DNA of 64,000 nucleotides. Origin: Salvator merianae (lineage: Eukaryota > Chordata > Lepidosauria > Squamata > Teiidae). The DNA is taken from positions 7,268,248 through 7,332,247 of the forward strand of contig QVOM02000021.1 of assembly GCA_003586115.2 (NCBI GenBank), read 5' to 3'. Position numbers and translations under genes: made by a program. Shown here piece after piece: positions 26,753-38,840 of this stretch (positions are counted from its first letter, which is position 1; each line of letters opens with the position of its first letter). The notes below the pieces were generated by a model, which was not told the DNA's origin, did no database searches, and worked only from the letters and a program-made list of their open reading frames with translations.

Positions 26753-27699
26753 GATTACGCAGGGTACTGGGACTGAGAATGATTTTTACAAAACCTGACA
26801 AATTTTCATTGATGCTCTTCCATCACTGTCAAACAATGTAATACAGGATAAAAATGCTCTACTTTTACGACTTAAACTATAAATTGCTAATTGAGCAGAG
26901 TAGGATAAAGAAAGTTTTATTGATTTAGTTCACTCTTTTATTAGCCAACAAGGGTTGATAGCACTTGGCACCATACTGATGTATTTTCTTTTTAAATGTA
27001 TTTTATTGCTTTTTAAATTATTTCTTTTTGTTTATATGTTTGTTTCTAACAGCACTATATTATCTTCATACTGTTGCTAATTTTTACTTTTCTGTTGACC
27101 TTTGTTTTCAAAATTTGCTTATCATGTATGTTGTACATTGAATGAAGTAAATAATTGATAAAAACTTAATTTTTTTAAAAAAAATAAAGGTAGGAATTCG
27201 TAATCTCATAAAAATAAAATAAAATGACAGCTGTTCATACAGTGAGGAATTATTTCAGCTTTCAAATGTTGAGTAATATCCAACTAATCCTGTGATATTT
27301 CAAGATAGATGAAATAAAACTGTGGAGTATAAGCATGTTGATAAGTTTATTAAACAGAGCATAGATGAGGAGTCCGTAGACCTCCAGATACTGTTTCGTT
27401 CCCACCATCCCTGACCAGAGTTTCTCCCACCACTGAAACAAAAACCATGTGATTTTCTTGTTCTAAAATATAAAATATTTAAGGTTATTATTTAAATTAA
27501 CTAATCACTTTAAAATGTTGAAATGTAAGTACACAAGGAATTACTTAAAGGTGCATTAAAATACCTACTAAACAAGAGATAAACCCCCAGAACACTCCTG
27601 AATCCCACATAACTGCTGAACAAGCATCTATTATATACTATAAACATTTTCTCTGTCAGTATTAATAACAGCATTAGGCAACAGATCATTTAAATTAAC

Positions 27700-27810
27700 C
27701 CTTAAATGTCTGGAAGAAAGGAAAGGTCTTTGCCTGGTGCCTAAAAGATAATACTGTTGGTGCCAAGCAAGCATCCCTGTGGAGACAGGCCCGGAAACAA
27801 GGGAGCTAGG
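27700..27810 (-). mobile_element. Short L2-type LINE fragment
   Basis: TCTTTGCCTGGTGCCTAAAAG, followed by GGTGCCAAGCAAGCATCCC and TGTGGAGACAGGCC, matches the L2 C-terminal segment corresponding to the region just 3' of that in the longer copies. It is only about 100 bases and is truncated at both ends. Confidence 0.5.
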
Positions 27811-28571
27811 AAAGGAACTCCCTGTTGCCTGGTCACCAGTCTCTACACTCCAGTTGGAAAGGTCCCATTCCTACCAATGACAGCAGTCAACATTTTTCTC
27901 ACTAGGTAATTTATTACTTAAAACATGGCTGTTAGCATTTGCTAGTTCAATCTACACAATTTTTTTTTGGGGGGGGGGAAGCTTTAGGTTTATATAAGGA
28001 CTTCTACGTTTGTGCTAATTCTGTTCTTTTTTGAAAAACAGACAAGTAATTCACATTCAAGTTAGGAAAAGTTCTGGTATTTTCTTTTCAATGACTATTA
28101 TCACATGCAATTTCTCCAATACAGACCTGAGTGTGTTCACACCTGAGCATTTTAAGTTACTTTAAAGCAAATGAAAACCAAGTGTGCTTTGTTTCTGTTC
28201 ACACGTGTAGCATAACAAGACATACGAAATGCACAGCATCTGGATTGCAGGGGTCTTGTCTTGCATGCCGAGGTTGGTCAGAGTAGCCCAATCTATCTCC
28301 CACCAACTACATCTAGACCCTCCATTTACTGCAAGTTGATAGGCAATTTTATCAGTCAACCTTTGGGCCCCCTTTTTGTTAAAGAGTGTAGTTTTCATTA
28401 GCACTGGAAAGCAGACATTACAGTACTCTTATTTCATTTAGTTGCTATACATTTCTCAAAGCAGTGGGGAAGGGAAGACAAGGAGATTTGAGCAAATTAT
28501 TTTTGCCCCCCACCCAACTTCTAACCTTTTCAGACATTCTCAATGCATTTGCCCAATTCACATTCAAACAA

Positions 28572-29030
28572 AGGTACCAGTGGGTGAGTGGGCTCTGGTT
28601 GCATTGCTGCAGGGTAAGTGGGTGCTACCCCCACTGCCAATGGGCAAGTGGATGCTGGCCCCCTCTGCTGGTGGATAATTGGGCACCAACAGGTGAATGG
28701 GCACCAGCCTCTCTGCCAGTGAGCCACTGACTCCCGCTGCAGGCAGGTGAGTGGGCCCCACTAGACAACAGAGCATTGGCAAACAAGTGGGCATCTGCTG
28801 CACTGGCAGTGGCAAATGGGTGCCAGTTCCTGCTGCCAGTGAACAAGTGGGTGCCAGCCCCTGCCAGTGATGGCTGAGCGGACACTAGTGGGCAAGTGAC
28901 CGCCAGTTCCTGCTGCCAGGGGGCAAGTGGATACGACTCCTGCCACCAGTGGGTGTGTGGGCACTAATCTATGGGCACTGGACTCTGCTGCAACTGGGCT
29001 AGGGGACACTGGCCCTGCCAGCAGTAAGCA
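28572..29030. repeat. Decayed GC-rich minisatellite
   Basis: An array of roughly a dozen or more diverged units of about 30-33 bases, approximating GGGCAAGTGGGTGCCAG plus CCCCTGCTGCCAGT. Examples are GGGCAAGTGGATGCTGGCCC, AACAAGTGGGTGCCAGCCCC and GGGCAAGTGACCGCCAG. The units differ by substitutions and small indels. It produces overlapping open frames on both strands that are repeat artefacts. It lies in the AP3B1 last intron. Confidence 0.8.
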
Positions 29031-29299
29031 AGAAAGCCTGAAAAAAGAGGATAAATCTCTTAAACCTCCAGCAGCTCCTTAAGAATATGCATTCTCAGTG
29101 CTAAGCGAACTGAAAAGGATGTCTCCCCCATCCAGTTTTATCCTGCTTAACAGCCCCCTGCACAAAGAAAAAGACTCTACCAGGCTTAAAAGTTTGCTGA
29201 TTGGTGATGGTAGTGGTGAAGAACTTATATAAACTAACTGAGAAGAAACAGACTAGGATGGATAAAACCCACTCTGCAGAAAGTCTGGAGGTCTCAGGG

Positions 29300-29640
29300 A
29301 AGGTCACAGCAAAATCACTATAAAAACAGATACAATGAATTAGTTAAAACAGTGACAAGTGCCTGTATTGAGAGGGCAAGCTGTTCCCTCAGCCAAAGGC
29401 CAGGCTAAAGAGGTACATCTTCACTAGTTGTCTGAATACATACAATGAGGGTGCCTGGCAAAGAGAATGCCCTCCTATGTGTATTTTCCCCCTTAACTGC
29501 TAAGAGGGTAGCACCGCCGAAAGGGCCTCCCTGACAGATGTTAGGGCACAGGTAAGACTATATGGGAGGAGACATTCCTGTAGATGCTTGGGATCCATAA
29601 CAGATGCTTTAGATATTTAGAAAGTCTGACCTGAGGCACT
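29300..29640 (-). mobile_element. L2-type LINE 3' fragment
   Basis: A second close relative of the piece at 23750-24040 in the same orientation. Shared blocks are ATCACTATAAAAACAGATAC, CCTCAGCCAAAGGCCAGGCT and TTAAAGAGGTACATCTTCAC-type sequence, ending near GGGCACAGGTAAGACTATAT. It has no intact coding region. Confidence 0.75.
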
Positions 29641-29812
29641 GCACAACCAATTTTGGTGTGCTCTTTGTGAACTGACACCACTTCAGATCCGCAATAAATC
29701 ATTAATATAATCACCACTTTTTCTCTGGATTGGTGGAAGTGTTATCATATTGTATGAAGGATACCACAGAAGAAATACAAACGTATTACGAAAGCATACT
29801 ACCCATAAGAAC

Positions 29813-30180
29813 GTAACATTATAAGAGGAGTCCTGCTGGATCTAGTCCAGCATCCTGTTTCACACAGTGGCCCACCAGTTGCTTCTGGGCATTCTCAAGC
29901 AGAACAAAAAGGCAAAAGCTTCACCTGCTCTCAGTTTCCTGCAAATGGCCTTCAGAGGCATCCTGCCTGTCTCTCCAGCCTGGAGGCAGTACCTAGGCAT
30001 CCATTCTAGTAGCCCTTGATACACCTGACCTCCACGAATCTGTCCAATCCGTTCTTAAAGCTATCCAGGCTGATTGCTCTCGGCACCTCTTCTGGTAGTA
30101 AAATTCCATAGACCAATGACTCTCCGAGTAAAAAAATATTCCCCTTGTCAGTCCTAACTCTGGAAAAGATCTCTCCAAAA
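29813..30180 (-). mobile_element. CR1-type LINE 3' end
   Basis: On the minus strand this encodes RRVIGLWNFTT-type sequence (the LWN motif of the RT C terminus). The 3' UTR follows, with the plus-strand words AGTCCAGCATCCTGTTTCAC, ACAGTGGCCCACCAG and CAGAGGCATCCTGCCTGTCT. The element ends at its 3' side with TTACGTTCTTATG, the octamer-like CR1 terminus. The coding part is broken by stops. Confidence 0.75.
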
Positions 30181-31384
30181 ATATTAATACTGGCAGCTTT
30201 TGTTCTTAACTAGTTCCACTATATCTCATTTCCCAACTGCCTTTCTTTCTTTTTTCTTGGCTTCTACCTTTGTATCAGCATTGTACTATACACTCTGCCC
30301 TTCCTGCTGCTTCCTTAACAGGATCTCTCTGTTGTCCTGCCCTCACAATTCCTCTGCTTCCTCCACACTTTCACAGTTTTTGGGTGAGAGAGGGACTCTC
30401 TCAGCCTTCCTCCCCCCCCCCCACATGGCTCCCAAAACATTATCTATTGCTTTATTTGCCTTTAATCTGCACCTCTGGTTTTTCTTTACTGCACATCACT
30501 CCAAATTACTTCCTCATTAGATTCCCAGTAAAACTGAAGGAGGGACTCTTTGCCTGAGGAACCTTTGGGTCTGTTTATCCCCCTTCTTTGCATTATTTGG
30601 CAAAGGTCCCAAACCAGGGGATTCCTCCTTCCATTGTCATCTAACTGTCTTGTGCTGGATTCTATTCTTCTTTGTATCCTTCTATTTAAAGTTTCCTATG
30701 CTATACATGTTACTGTATTTTTTCAACACCTTTTTCAAAACCCACAAGGTTGACATGTATGACAATTACAGTTCCGTTCTGTTCTCTATACTTATATCAG
30801 GACAGTAGTTCCTTGCTTAATAGTCTGCCTTCCCTGGTGCAGTTTTGGTTATAGACAGAAAACAAACTGTGGCTTCTCTTACTTAATGCGGCTGTATTAA
30901 GCAAGTCACTATTGATTATTGAAAAATAGCAGCTGGAGAGCAGCGATCATACCACATTCCCTTAATGCAGTTTGCTTCACACAGGGCTTTCTTAAGCAAA
31001 GACCGACCAGCCTACTTTCTAGAGAGGTGTCAAACTGCAATTTGCCGAATCTGACTTGCCTGGAGTGGGGGAGGAACTGTAAGAATCCCCACCCTACCAC
31101 AAGAAGGGAAAGGGTGGATACAGATAAGTGCCAGGTGTGCACACAAAAGCTCAAAAGCAGCTCTCTCCGGTCCTCTCGCTGAGTTGGCTTTTCAGCCAGG
31201 GGGGCTGTGAGGTCCCTGTGATGACCCAAGGAGGCCACAGTATTCCTGGCATTTCCCTGTGTTCTGCCAAGCTTAAACAGGGCAGAAAAACATCTGAACT
31301 TCTCCATGTCCACTTGTTACTCACCTGCACTCCCCCTTTCCCTTCTTGTTGGAGAGACATGGACTTCTACGATGGAGATATTTA

Positions 31385-31412
31385 CAATCCCCCCCCCCCC
31401 ACACACACACAC
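31385..31412. repeat. C-run followed by AC microsatellite
   Basis: About 11 C residues followed by about six AC units. Confidence 0.85.
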
Positions 31413-31474
31413 TTTGGGCAGTCTGAATTTGATGAACAGCAGTTCGTCAAATCTCTAATTCTTTCTTACTGTAG

Positions 31475-31620
31475 AATTCAAAGACGTAGCCGTGTTAGTC
31501 TGGATCAGTATAGCAAAGGGGTCTAGTAGCAACTTAGAGACTAACAAAGAGAAAGAAGTTGGTAGCATGAGCTTTCATTGATTAAGCCTACTCCATCAGA
31601 TGCAATCTGATACCTTGCTA
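31475..31620 (+). repeat. Old interspersed repeat of sauropsid type
   Basis: The words ACGTAGCCGTGTTAGTCTGG, CAACTTAGAGACTAACAAAG, GCATGAGCTTTCAT and CATCAGATGCAATCTGA occur in this order. I recognise that order from a very common repeat of turtle and crocodilian genomes, seen there as AGCCGTGTTAGTCTGTATCC with TTAGAGACTAACAAAT. I do not assert its class. Confidence 0.5.
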
Positions 31621-32109
31621 TTTCTTGAAAAAATTATTTCAAGGAATATGTAGATGTGTCGCAAATCGGACAGGATAAATGCCACTAGGAACTTCAAGGA
31701 GTGCAGAAGCAGATGGGTTAGCAACTGGCTTCGTTCTCCCCCAAAATTTCACATATGTACATCCTTCTCATGTGCCTCTTTTATTACCACATGTGCATAA
31801 GCCTTGGTGGCTGCTAGACAACCTAACTATTCTGCAAATACTGGGTTACCTGTATTTTATAAAAAAAAAAAAAAAAGTAATTATTCAGATCAGTGGTGAC
31901 TACTGTCCATTGGGACTGGTGAGAAAAAAAACATATGAAAACTGATCTCTGTAAACATAGTATTTTATGCACATATCAGCCAACTCTGAATTGAAACCTG
32001 CAGAAAGGAGAAAGGAAGAGTGGAGGCAAGCTGGCGAGCCGCTTGTAATGTGGATAGTTCCAAGTAGTGTAATTGAATCCTACCTAATGGAAGTGTTCAA
32101 AGATATTTT

Positions 32110-32300
32110 TGAAACAGTTTTTGTTACCGGGTTCCACCAAGTCACATACTGACTCTTGGTTGACTGCATGGCACCTCGATATATTTTCCTTGGCAGAAAT
32201 GCAGAAGTGGTTTGCCATTGCCTACTTCCAGGAAGAGGCTGGAGATCAAAGCCGCAACCCCCTTCTTTCCAGGTAGCTATTGCCACAGGCACAAAATTAG
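32110..32300 (-). repeat. tRNA-derived SINE, copy 2 (inverted)
   Basis: The reverse complement reads TTTGATCTCCAGCCTCTTCC, TGGAAGTAGGCAATGGCAAA, CCACTTCTGCATTTCTGCCA and GCAGTCAACCAAGAGTCAGT. These align with the body of the SINE at 19150-19335. The tRNA-like head is weak or missing. It lies about 280 bases from the penultimate AP3B1 exon. Confidence 0.65.
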
Positions 32301-32577
32301 ACATTCACCTTATATTAAGTTTTGAAACTGTACATCTCCCACTTGGATCTCTTACACACAAATACACGCGCACATGGACACTTTATGTACATTGCTAGAG
32401 TTGAATGAAAACATAGTATAGTTATTAGTAATGGAATGTAAGGGCTGCTCATGTAAACGTGTTGTTCCTGTACAGCCTCAAGTGAGGCCAGAAAATGCCC
32501 ATCTATTTATGTGCAAGTTCACAAATTCTGGAATTTATCTAGCTAAAACATACAGGAAGTCCCAAAACTTTGCTTAC

Positions 32578-32716
32578 CTGTGTACATTATTTTCACCCGA
32601 AGGAACTACACCAAGGTTGGCCATGCTTACTACCTTCTGCACTATTACAAGACGAGTGGAGTTCTGTGGTGCAACAGTAACAGTAGTAGATGCTTCATTC
32701 ATACCAGTCAGCCTTC
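32578..32716 (-). CDS. AP3B1: AP3B1 penultimate coding exon
   Basis: A 139-base exon. Two bases complete a glycine codon and 45 codons follow, including LTGMNEASTTVTVAPQNS, VIVQKVVSMANLG and VVPSGENNVHR. The acceptor has a pyrimidine-containing tract ending TTTCAG and the donor is GTAAGC. The exon ends with AG, which joins the first G of the last exon to give arginine. A 103-codon open frame on the opposite strand at 32431-32742 overlaps it but is only a shadow of this exon. The VNxAN-like block and the SG-NN-HR end are typical of vertebrate AP3B1, as I recall the family. Confidence 0.93.
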
Positions 32717-35322
32717 CTGAAATAGTAAATCAGGAAATTTGAGCATTCAGTGCAGTTAATATAATTTAAAAATTGTACAGCAATCTTGACCCAAAAGCCA
32801 TGCACATAGTTATTAACAAATGTTTGCTTTTAAAAGGATTCTGAAGACTTTCTAGCACAACAGGACTCATATACAGTCAACTAACCATAACTTTAAAACA
32901 GCACATTCATAAAGTTTGTTGGGTACTCTATTACAACAGTATTGAAAATATTACAGTCCAAACTAAAGAGAGAAAGAAAAAAAAATCCATGTTTATTAAG
33001 CACTACAGCTACATTTTCTGTGCATAAACCAATAAAAGATCTCACCCTGCAAACATATTAAACATAAAATAGTTAAGGTTTGATAGAGAAAATGTGGGCA
33101 GTTGAGTCCCCTTTTCAAGCAACAGACCATGAAAGTTTTGATTTCTACATTCTGTATAAAGGAGGCTAGAGAGGCTGCATACAACTCCTCATTACATCTG
33201 GCTTCTAGATGAAGTAAATTTAGAGGCTATCACTGTATACTGGACAGACTTTATATACTAAAAACTATACTATATTAATTTTTGAGAAGGATCTCCAACC
33301 CTGCCATTCTATAAGCAAATGGCTTTTAAACTAGCAGATGTGTCTGCCCATGTGGGACAAAGGGAGGTCATTTAGCTACAGTTCCCCGTGTTACCCTGAA
33401 ACTGTTCCAGATCATCATGGAACTTTCCAAACCAGTGTGTAAGGGTCAATGTGTAGGGAAATGCAGAAGGGAGGAACAACTGGTGAAGATCTTCTCCCCT
33501 CTCCTCCTTTTTAATCATTAGTGGGCACTGTTCCCCTTGCAAAATTATACCACTGGATATTTCCCAGAGTCCTAATTTTCAGTGTTTTAGCAACGGTCAA
33601 CTAAATTCATTTCTTGAATACAAGCAGCTGAGAATAGTTGCTTCTGCAATCTAATGCCTGCAAATAAGCACAGTTTATCAACATATGCCATTTAAAAAAA
33701 CAAAACAAAAAAACCCATAAGCTGTAATGAATTATTTCAAGCCTTTCCAAAGAATGCCAAACTAACAGCTCTTCCTAATCCAATGGGAAAACGGTATTTT
33801 TGTAGATTCCTACTTTCCTGCTAAAAAGGAAAAGAGGTGCTATGAACTACATATTCCTCTGTAAGAGCGGATTGGAGCCTATATATTTAAAAATACGACT
33901 ATATTGAAAACAAATATAAAAAATAGAGCAAAGACATTACATAAAATCAACACTCATATGGCAATGTACATCTGACAAAGAAAGACCACCTTCCAACTTT
34001 TAAAAATCAAAATAAGGAATACTCAATGCAATGTGTCCTGCATAAGCATGTTTTGCAAAATTTTCAATGAACAGAGATGCCTTAAAGAAAAGGGTGAAAG
34101 TTGCAAAGACAAGCGTTATTCCACTTCTTGTATAGCAGCACATTTTGATAAAGCTGCCTAGTCCCAGCACAGAACCTGACAATTTTGGATGAATCCTCAA
34201 TTTCTTGCTTTCATTGAGTTGTGATGCAGGAAAACATATAAACTCTCATTCTGCCCTCTAAAGTCCTCCTCTTGTGACAGCGAGAGACAATACACCATTT
34301 CTGTGCCCCACTATGCACACTAATAGGGGGAACAGTGAAGCCCTGGGTGAGAGAAGGAATCCAAGCATTTCTTTGATTTGAACCCCAAGCAAAGGCAGAA
34401 CAACACAGAGAAAATGTCTAAGAAGTTTACCTTGGTACTCTGAGGGCAGGGCAGGGGCAAAGCTTTGAAAACCTGAGGCCCATGCAGAGTAAGTAAAGGT
34501 GCAGATCACTTTTGACTTGGCTTTGAAACTCCAAGATGAATACAACCTAGCTTGACTTCCTCTGGAGACGCTACAAGTTATTGCATTAAAACTCTAGGAC
34601 TGCATGAATTCCATAGAAATAGCTATTTGTACACTCTCTCAGTCTATATCAGGGAATTCTTCCTGAAAGGATCTAGCAAATGAGTAGCTCAGATGTTCCC
34701 TTCCTACAGAATCAAGTACAACTGCTACCTTCACAAGAGAGTCATTCAGTGGGAAATGAAGTAGGCGCTCTTGAAGTAGATAAATGCTTCTTTGAATTAC
34801 TACAATTTCAGGATGGAAACTCTAGCTTCTATTTGTTCTACTCTGCTAATATAACATCTTCCTCACTTCTCTTGATCTCAAGGAAGTCTGTCTTATAGCT
34901 ATACTCACAAGGAAGTTTTTTCATTTTGCCTGTGTGGAACTGCTTTCAGCTCCTTAGGGTCTTCATTCAGATTCCAGAACCTTTCTTAGAGCCCTTCAGG
35001 CTGGAGGACATAGCATTATATGCATATCATGATGACATCCCACTGAGGGAATGGTTGCTTTCTGGTAATGTTTTCTGATCTAGATGTCATCCTGGATGCT
35101 CTGAAGAACCATAGGTCCAAGGTCAAATTCCAAAAAAGTCATCTATCACCACAAGGGAACATGACTCAATTAGGTGTAATTCTCAATACCAAGGATAGTG
35201 AAATGGATTACAATTCATTGGATAGTAACATGAATTGTCAGTTGTTCTCAGTTGAAAAGATCTCTTAATTACACTGGAACCCAATAATTGCTTTTGGGTA
35301 GCACCTGCACTGTACCTCCCAA

Positions 35323-35362
35323 TGTAAGTACGTACGTATGTATGCCTGCATATACATATATA
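35323..35362. repeat. Small TACG/TATG/TATA simple repeat
   Basis: GTAAGTACGTACGTATGTATG followed by an alternating CATATA stretch. Short and impure. Confidence 0.6.
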
Positions 35363-38300
35363 TTCCTATTTCACGTTCTGGAAGTATTCTGCCTACTATT
35401 ATCATTCACAGCAACTGGCACATGTGCTGCAGTATCAACTCCAAAGAAAGCACTTCCAACCTCACTGCCTGCTCTGCCACAAGACTGCACGGACTGGACC
35501 AAGTATCCATGAGTGCTTGGAAGGTCTTTAAACTCTTTAATGTTTTAGCATTTACGCTATGTACTACAGTCCCACGTGTACCTTTATGTCATGAATCTCA
35601 CTGTGGGATATCAAAAAGCCATTGGCACAAACAGAATAGAAAGTGTACATTTTGCTTTATCAGATGAACTTATGAACCCTTGTCATCTAAAGAATATGAG
35701 AAGGTGAACATGGTTATGTGTGTGTGTGTTACTTAGAATGCTGATTAGGCATAACGGTTTGTTTGAAGGGAGGCTTTAAAACATGTGCTTGTGTATGAAT
35801 ATGGAGAAAGCTCCCAAATAAAATATTTCTCCTATTTTAGTTACCCTGTCCAGGAAGACAGGGATGGGCACCCCAAATCTGAAAAAGCATGATACAATAT
35901 ATCTCACATCACATCTTGGAAGAGCTGGTAAGATACAGACAGGCAAAGGAACTGAGGCAAACACTCTTATAAGAACCAAATGTAATGAACAGCTCCAGTC
36001 CTACTTCGAAGTCCATTAGGATGTGCCCTAAAAAGATATATAATAAATAGTAACATTTCGCACTAAAATAACAACATGTAACTTCATAAGACTGTTATGG
36101 CATTTAATCTGTTTAGTAGAATTTTAAGGCTAAGTAGACTACAACGGGTTTTTTTTCTGGAATACATCTACAGGAGAAGCCAGGCATTATATGTGTGTGT
36201 GTTTTTTTAAAAGAACCAACTTTAGCTGGGAACAGTACATTCTATGGCAGACAGTTTAAATTTTACATTAGGAAAAAGCTTTGAAAAACATACATAAGCA
36301 GTCTAAGGCTGCTTTTAAGCAAAGCACAGGACTGACATAACATTGCTGAGAGATGTGTGTACTCATTAAGGATTTAAACCTTCTCCATTAAGCTCTATTG
36401 AAGAGCAAATGCTGAATAAATGAATGCAACTATGTTTATGTTAAAAGCCTGTTTTCCCCCAGCATGTAATTAAAGGAAATGTTGTACAAAGCCAGTACTT
36501 TTGTCAAGCTCCTGTAAATGGAAAGATGGATAGCACTCAGAGAAGTGAATGCATTGCTTCATATTTAACCTTAACACTCTTGTCATTAATGGTTTGTCTA
36601 ACTTGTTCTATAAAGACAAGGTACTGCTCCATTGAAGTAAAATTAAAAAAATCAACTAAACCATGCTTTTCAGAACAGAAGATTCATTATCGTTGACTAA
36701 TGTATTGGCATAAAGCAAAGTAACATCCTATCAAGTAAGGCACACATTCAATCTGCCTTACCAACCCCCTTTTATTTTTAACTCATGCTGTTTTATTGTT
36801 ATAGGCAATTTGTACCACTCAGCATGACAGTGTAAACTGAATCAAGATTAATTTACATGCAAAAGAACACTTAGCATGGTAAGCAAATGTATTGTCTCGA
36901 TTGCTGAGGTGGAAAAGAACCTGAAAAGAAAAAAAAGGTGTCCTAATTAAGGGGCATCAAATATGATTGCTTGTGGTAGTTAAGGGCCAGAAAACAGTGA
37001 ATGTCTGACCATTTAAAGAATTAGCACCTTCCTTGTTAGGAGGACAGAAAATGTGTAAGCATAAATCTTGATAAAATCAAGTAAACATTTCGAGAGTTGT
37101 TTTTTAAAAAAAACAAAAAACATGTCTTTTCCCAATTAAAGTCTATTGGTTGTACTTAAAGTTGCCAGTTTAAATTACCAAAATTTTACCCTTGAAAAAA
37201 TCAGGAAGAATGAATTACTATTGGAAGGAATTAGATTGCAGAAAAAATCAATACAGTATTACAGATTTTAATAGCCAATTATTCCATACAGCTTTCAAGC
37301 AAACTGATCAGTACCACAAAGCATATTTGTTATTCTTGTTATTCTAATTTCTGTATTTTTTTCAAAAATGAAAATATAGTTTTCAAACCTTTGAGAGTTT
37401 GGCACTATTAGAGTCCTCTAATTTGTCCCAGTGACCTTGGACCCACTGTTTCCAGGATAGCTCAAAGAATTATATTATAAAATTATATTATTATCGTTAT
37501 TACTATAACTTATATAAAATTATATATTCCTCAATATATAAGCCTAGAAACAAAAACAGGAAAAATTACTGTGATAATTTCAGCCTGGTACATCGATTTC
37601 AAACAGTAAAATCACTTAACCACAGTTGAAAACATTCCAAACCGTGATACTAGAACTGGGAATAAATTGCATGAAAACAGTTCTCTTTAGTTCAGAACCG
37701 AGGACCTACTAGAAAAAGAATGGTAAGGCTCAACACATCGTGCACAGCATGCACATAAATGTAGCTTTCTATCTTCTAGTGCAGCTTAGAAAACTTTAAC
37801 AAGCATAAATATTCAGCAGTTTGTTCCCCTGCTGCCTTTGCACAACTCCATCAGAGGAAAGCAATGCTAAATACATCTACAGAGGGTATATATATCTTAT
37901 ATGATATGAGAATATAAATAATTTGCATGTATTTATTATTGGTTTTCAGAAAATTATGTTCTAAAACACATTTTTTGTTCTGAATATTTAAATATGAATG
38001 TATGTATGTATGTATACATCTTTCTAATCACTGTGTAATTTTGCACACAATTCTAATATAGCAAGCTAGAAAATGAACTTGCTGAAACCACTGCTGAACA
38101 AAAATGTTATTCAAGCCAGTTCAGCCACCAAAAATACATTTTATTTACCATGTGGATTGCTTTGCCCACAGCAGCTTGGTAAAGGCACTGTATGGCAACT
38201 GCAGAGGGATGGGGAGGAGAAATTCCAGGCTTTGTAGGCTTGCCCTTCCATATTGCCTATGCTGCCACTGCCATGACGACTGAAAACAGCAACCTCTGCT

Positions 38301-38489
38301 AGCTGCAGTTAAGGAACTATGGTTGCAGTGCTTCTCCATTGGTGGAAACAATGTGGTACAGGGATCCCAATCTCAATTATCTCAATTTTTCCAACCCAAC
38401 ATAACTGGGGTTTAGACTGCACTGTTTTTCAAATTTAAATGAAGTATTTCTACATTGAAAGTCTGAGGCACTTCAAAGCAGGAAGAAAT

Positions 38490-38840
38490 TGATGGGCATT
38501 GGGCAATAATAATCCAAAAAACAGAGATTTACAAGGGATAGGAACATGCAAAGGGTCTTTTTTATGGTGGCCCCCAGACTCTGGAACAACCTCCCTCTGG
38601 AGGTTCACCAGGTGCCCACATTATCTGGTTTTCAGCACCTAGTTAAAACATACATTTTTACCCAGGCCTTTGATATTTAGCTTCCTCTGGGGGTTTGTCC
38701 TGACAGTGAGTGTGGGAGGGTTACGTTTTAAATATGTTTTAAGGGTGCTTTCAATATTTTATATTTTTGTATTGTGACCCCCCCTCAGACTTTTTCCTGA
38801 AAGGCGGCATATAAATTTTCAAATAAAATAAAATAAATGA
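38490..38840 (+). mobile_element. L2/CR1-type LINE 3' end
   Basis: The plus strand encodes RLWNNLPLEVHQVPTLSGF followed by HLVKTYIFTQAFD, the terminal LINE RT motif (LWNxLP...FxxxLKTYLF). The 3' UTR contains CTGAAAGGCGGCATATAAAT and a tail of AAATA units. The LINE family is not certain beyond the L2/CR1 group. It is 5'-truncated. Confidence 0.7.

Larger units (their letters stand above)
16295..32577 (-). other. AP3B1: AP3B1 last intron
   Basis: About 16.3 kb between the penultimate and last coding exons, with donor GTAAGC and acceptor CTTCCTCTAG. It holds the SINE copies at 19150 and 32110, the L2 pieces at 19690, 23750, 27700 and 29300, the TATC microsatellite, the minisatellite at 28572, the CR1 end at 29813 and the sauropsid-type repeat at 31475. 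The stretches 16300-17950, 20650-23650 and 24560-27650 show nothing firm. A possible L1-like AT-rich 3' end lies at 24180-24570. The stretch 24880-26470 has mixed composition and many open frames, but no motif I recognise. Confidence 0.85.

Noticed and set aside
28530..29009. Several overlapping open frames on both strands
   Set aside because: They result from the minisatellite unit length and composition; the peptide repeats mirror the DNA repeat.
32431..32742. 103-codon plus-strand frame
   Set aside because: It is antisense to the penultimate AP3B1 exon, whose splice sites and phases fit on the minus strand.
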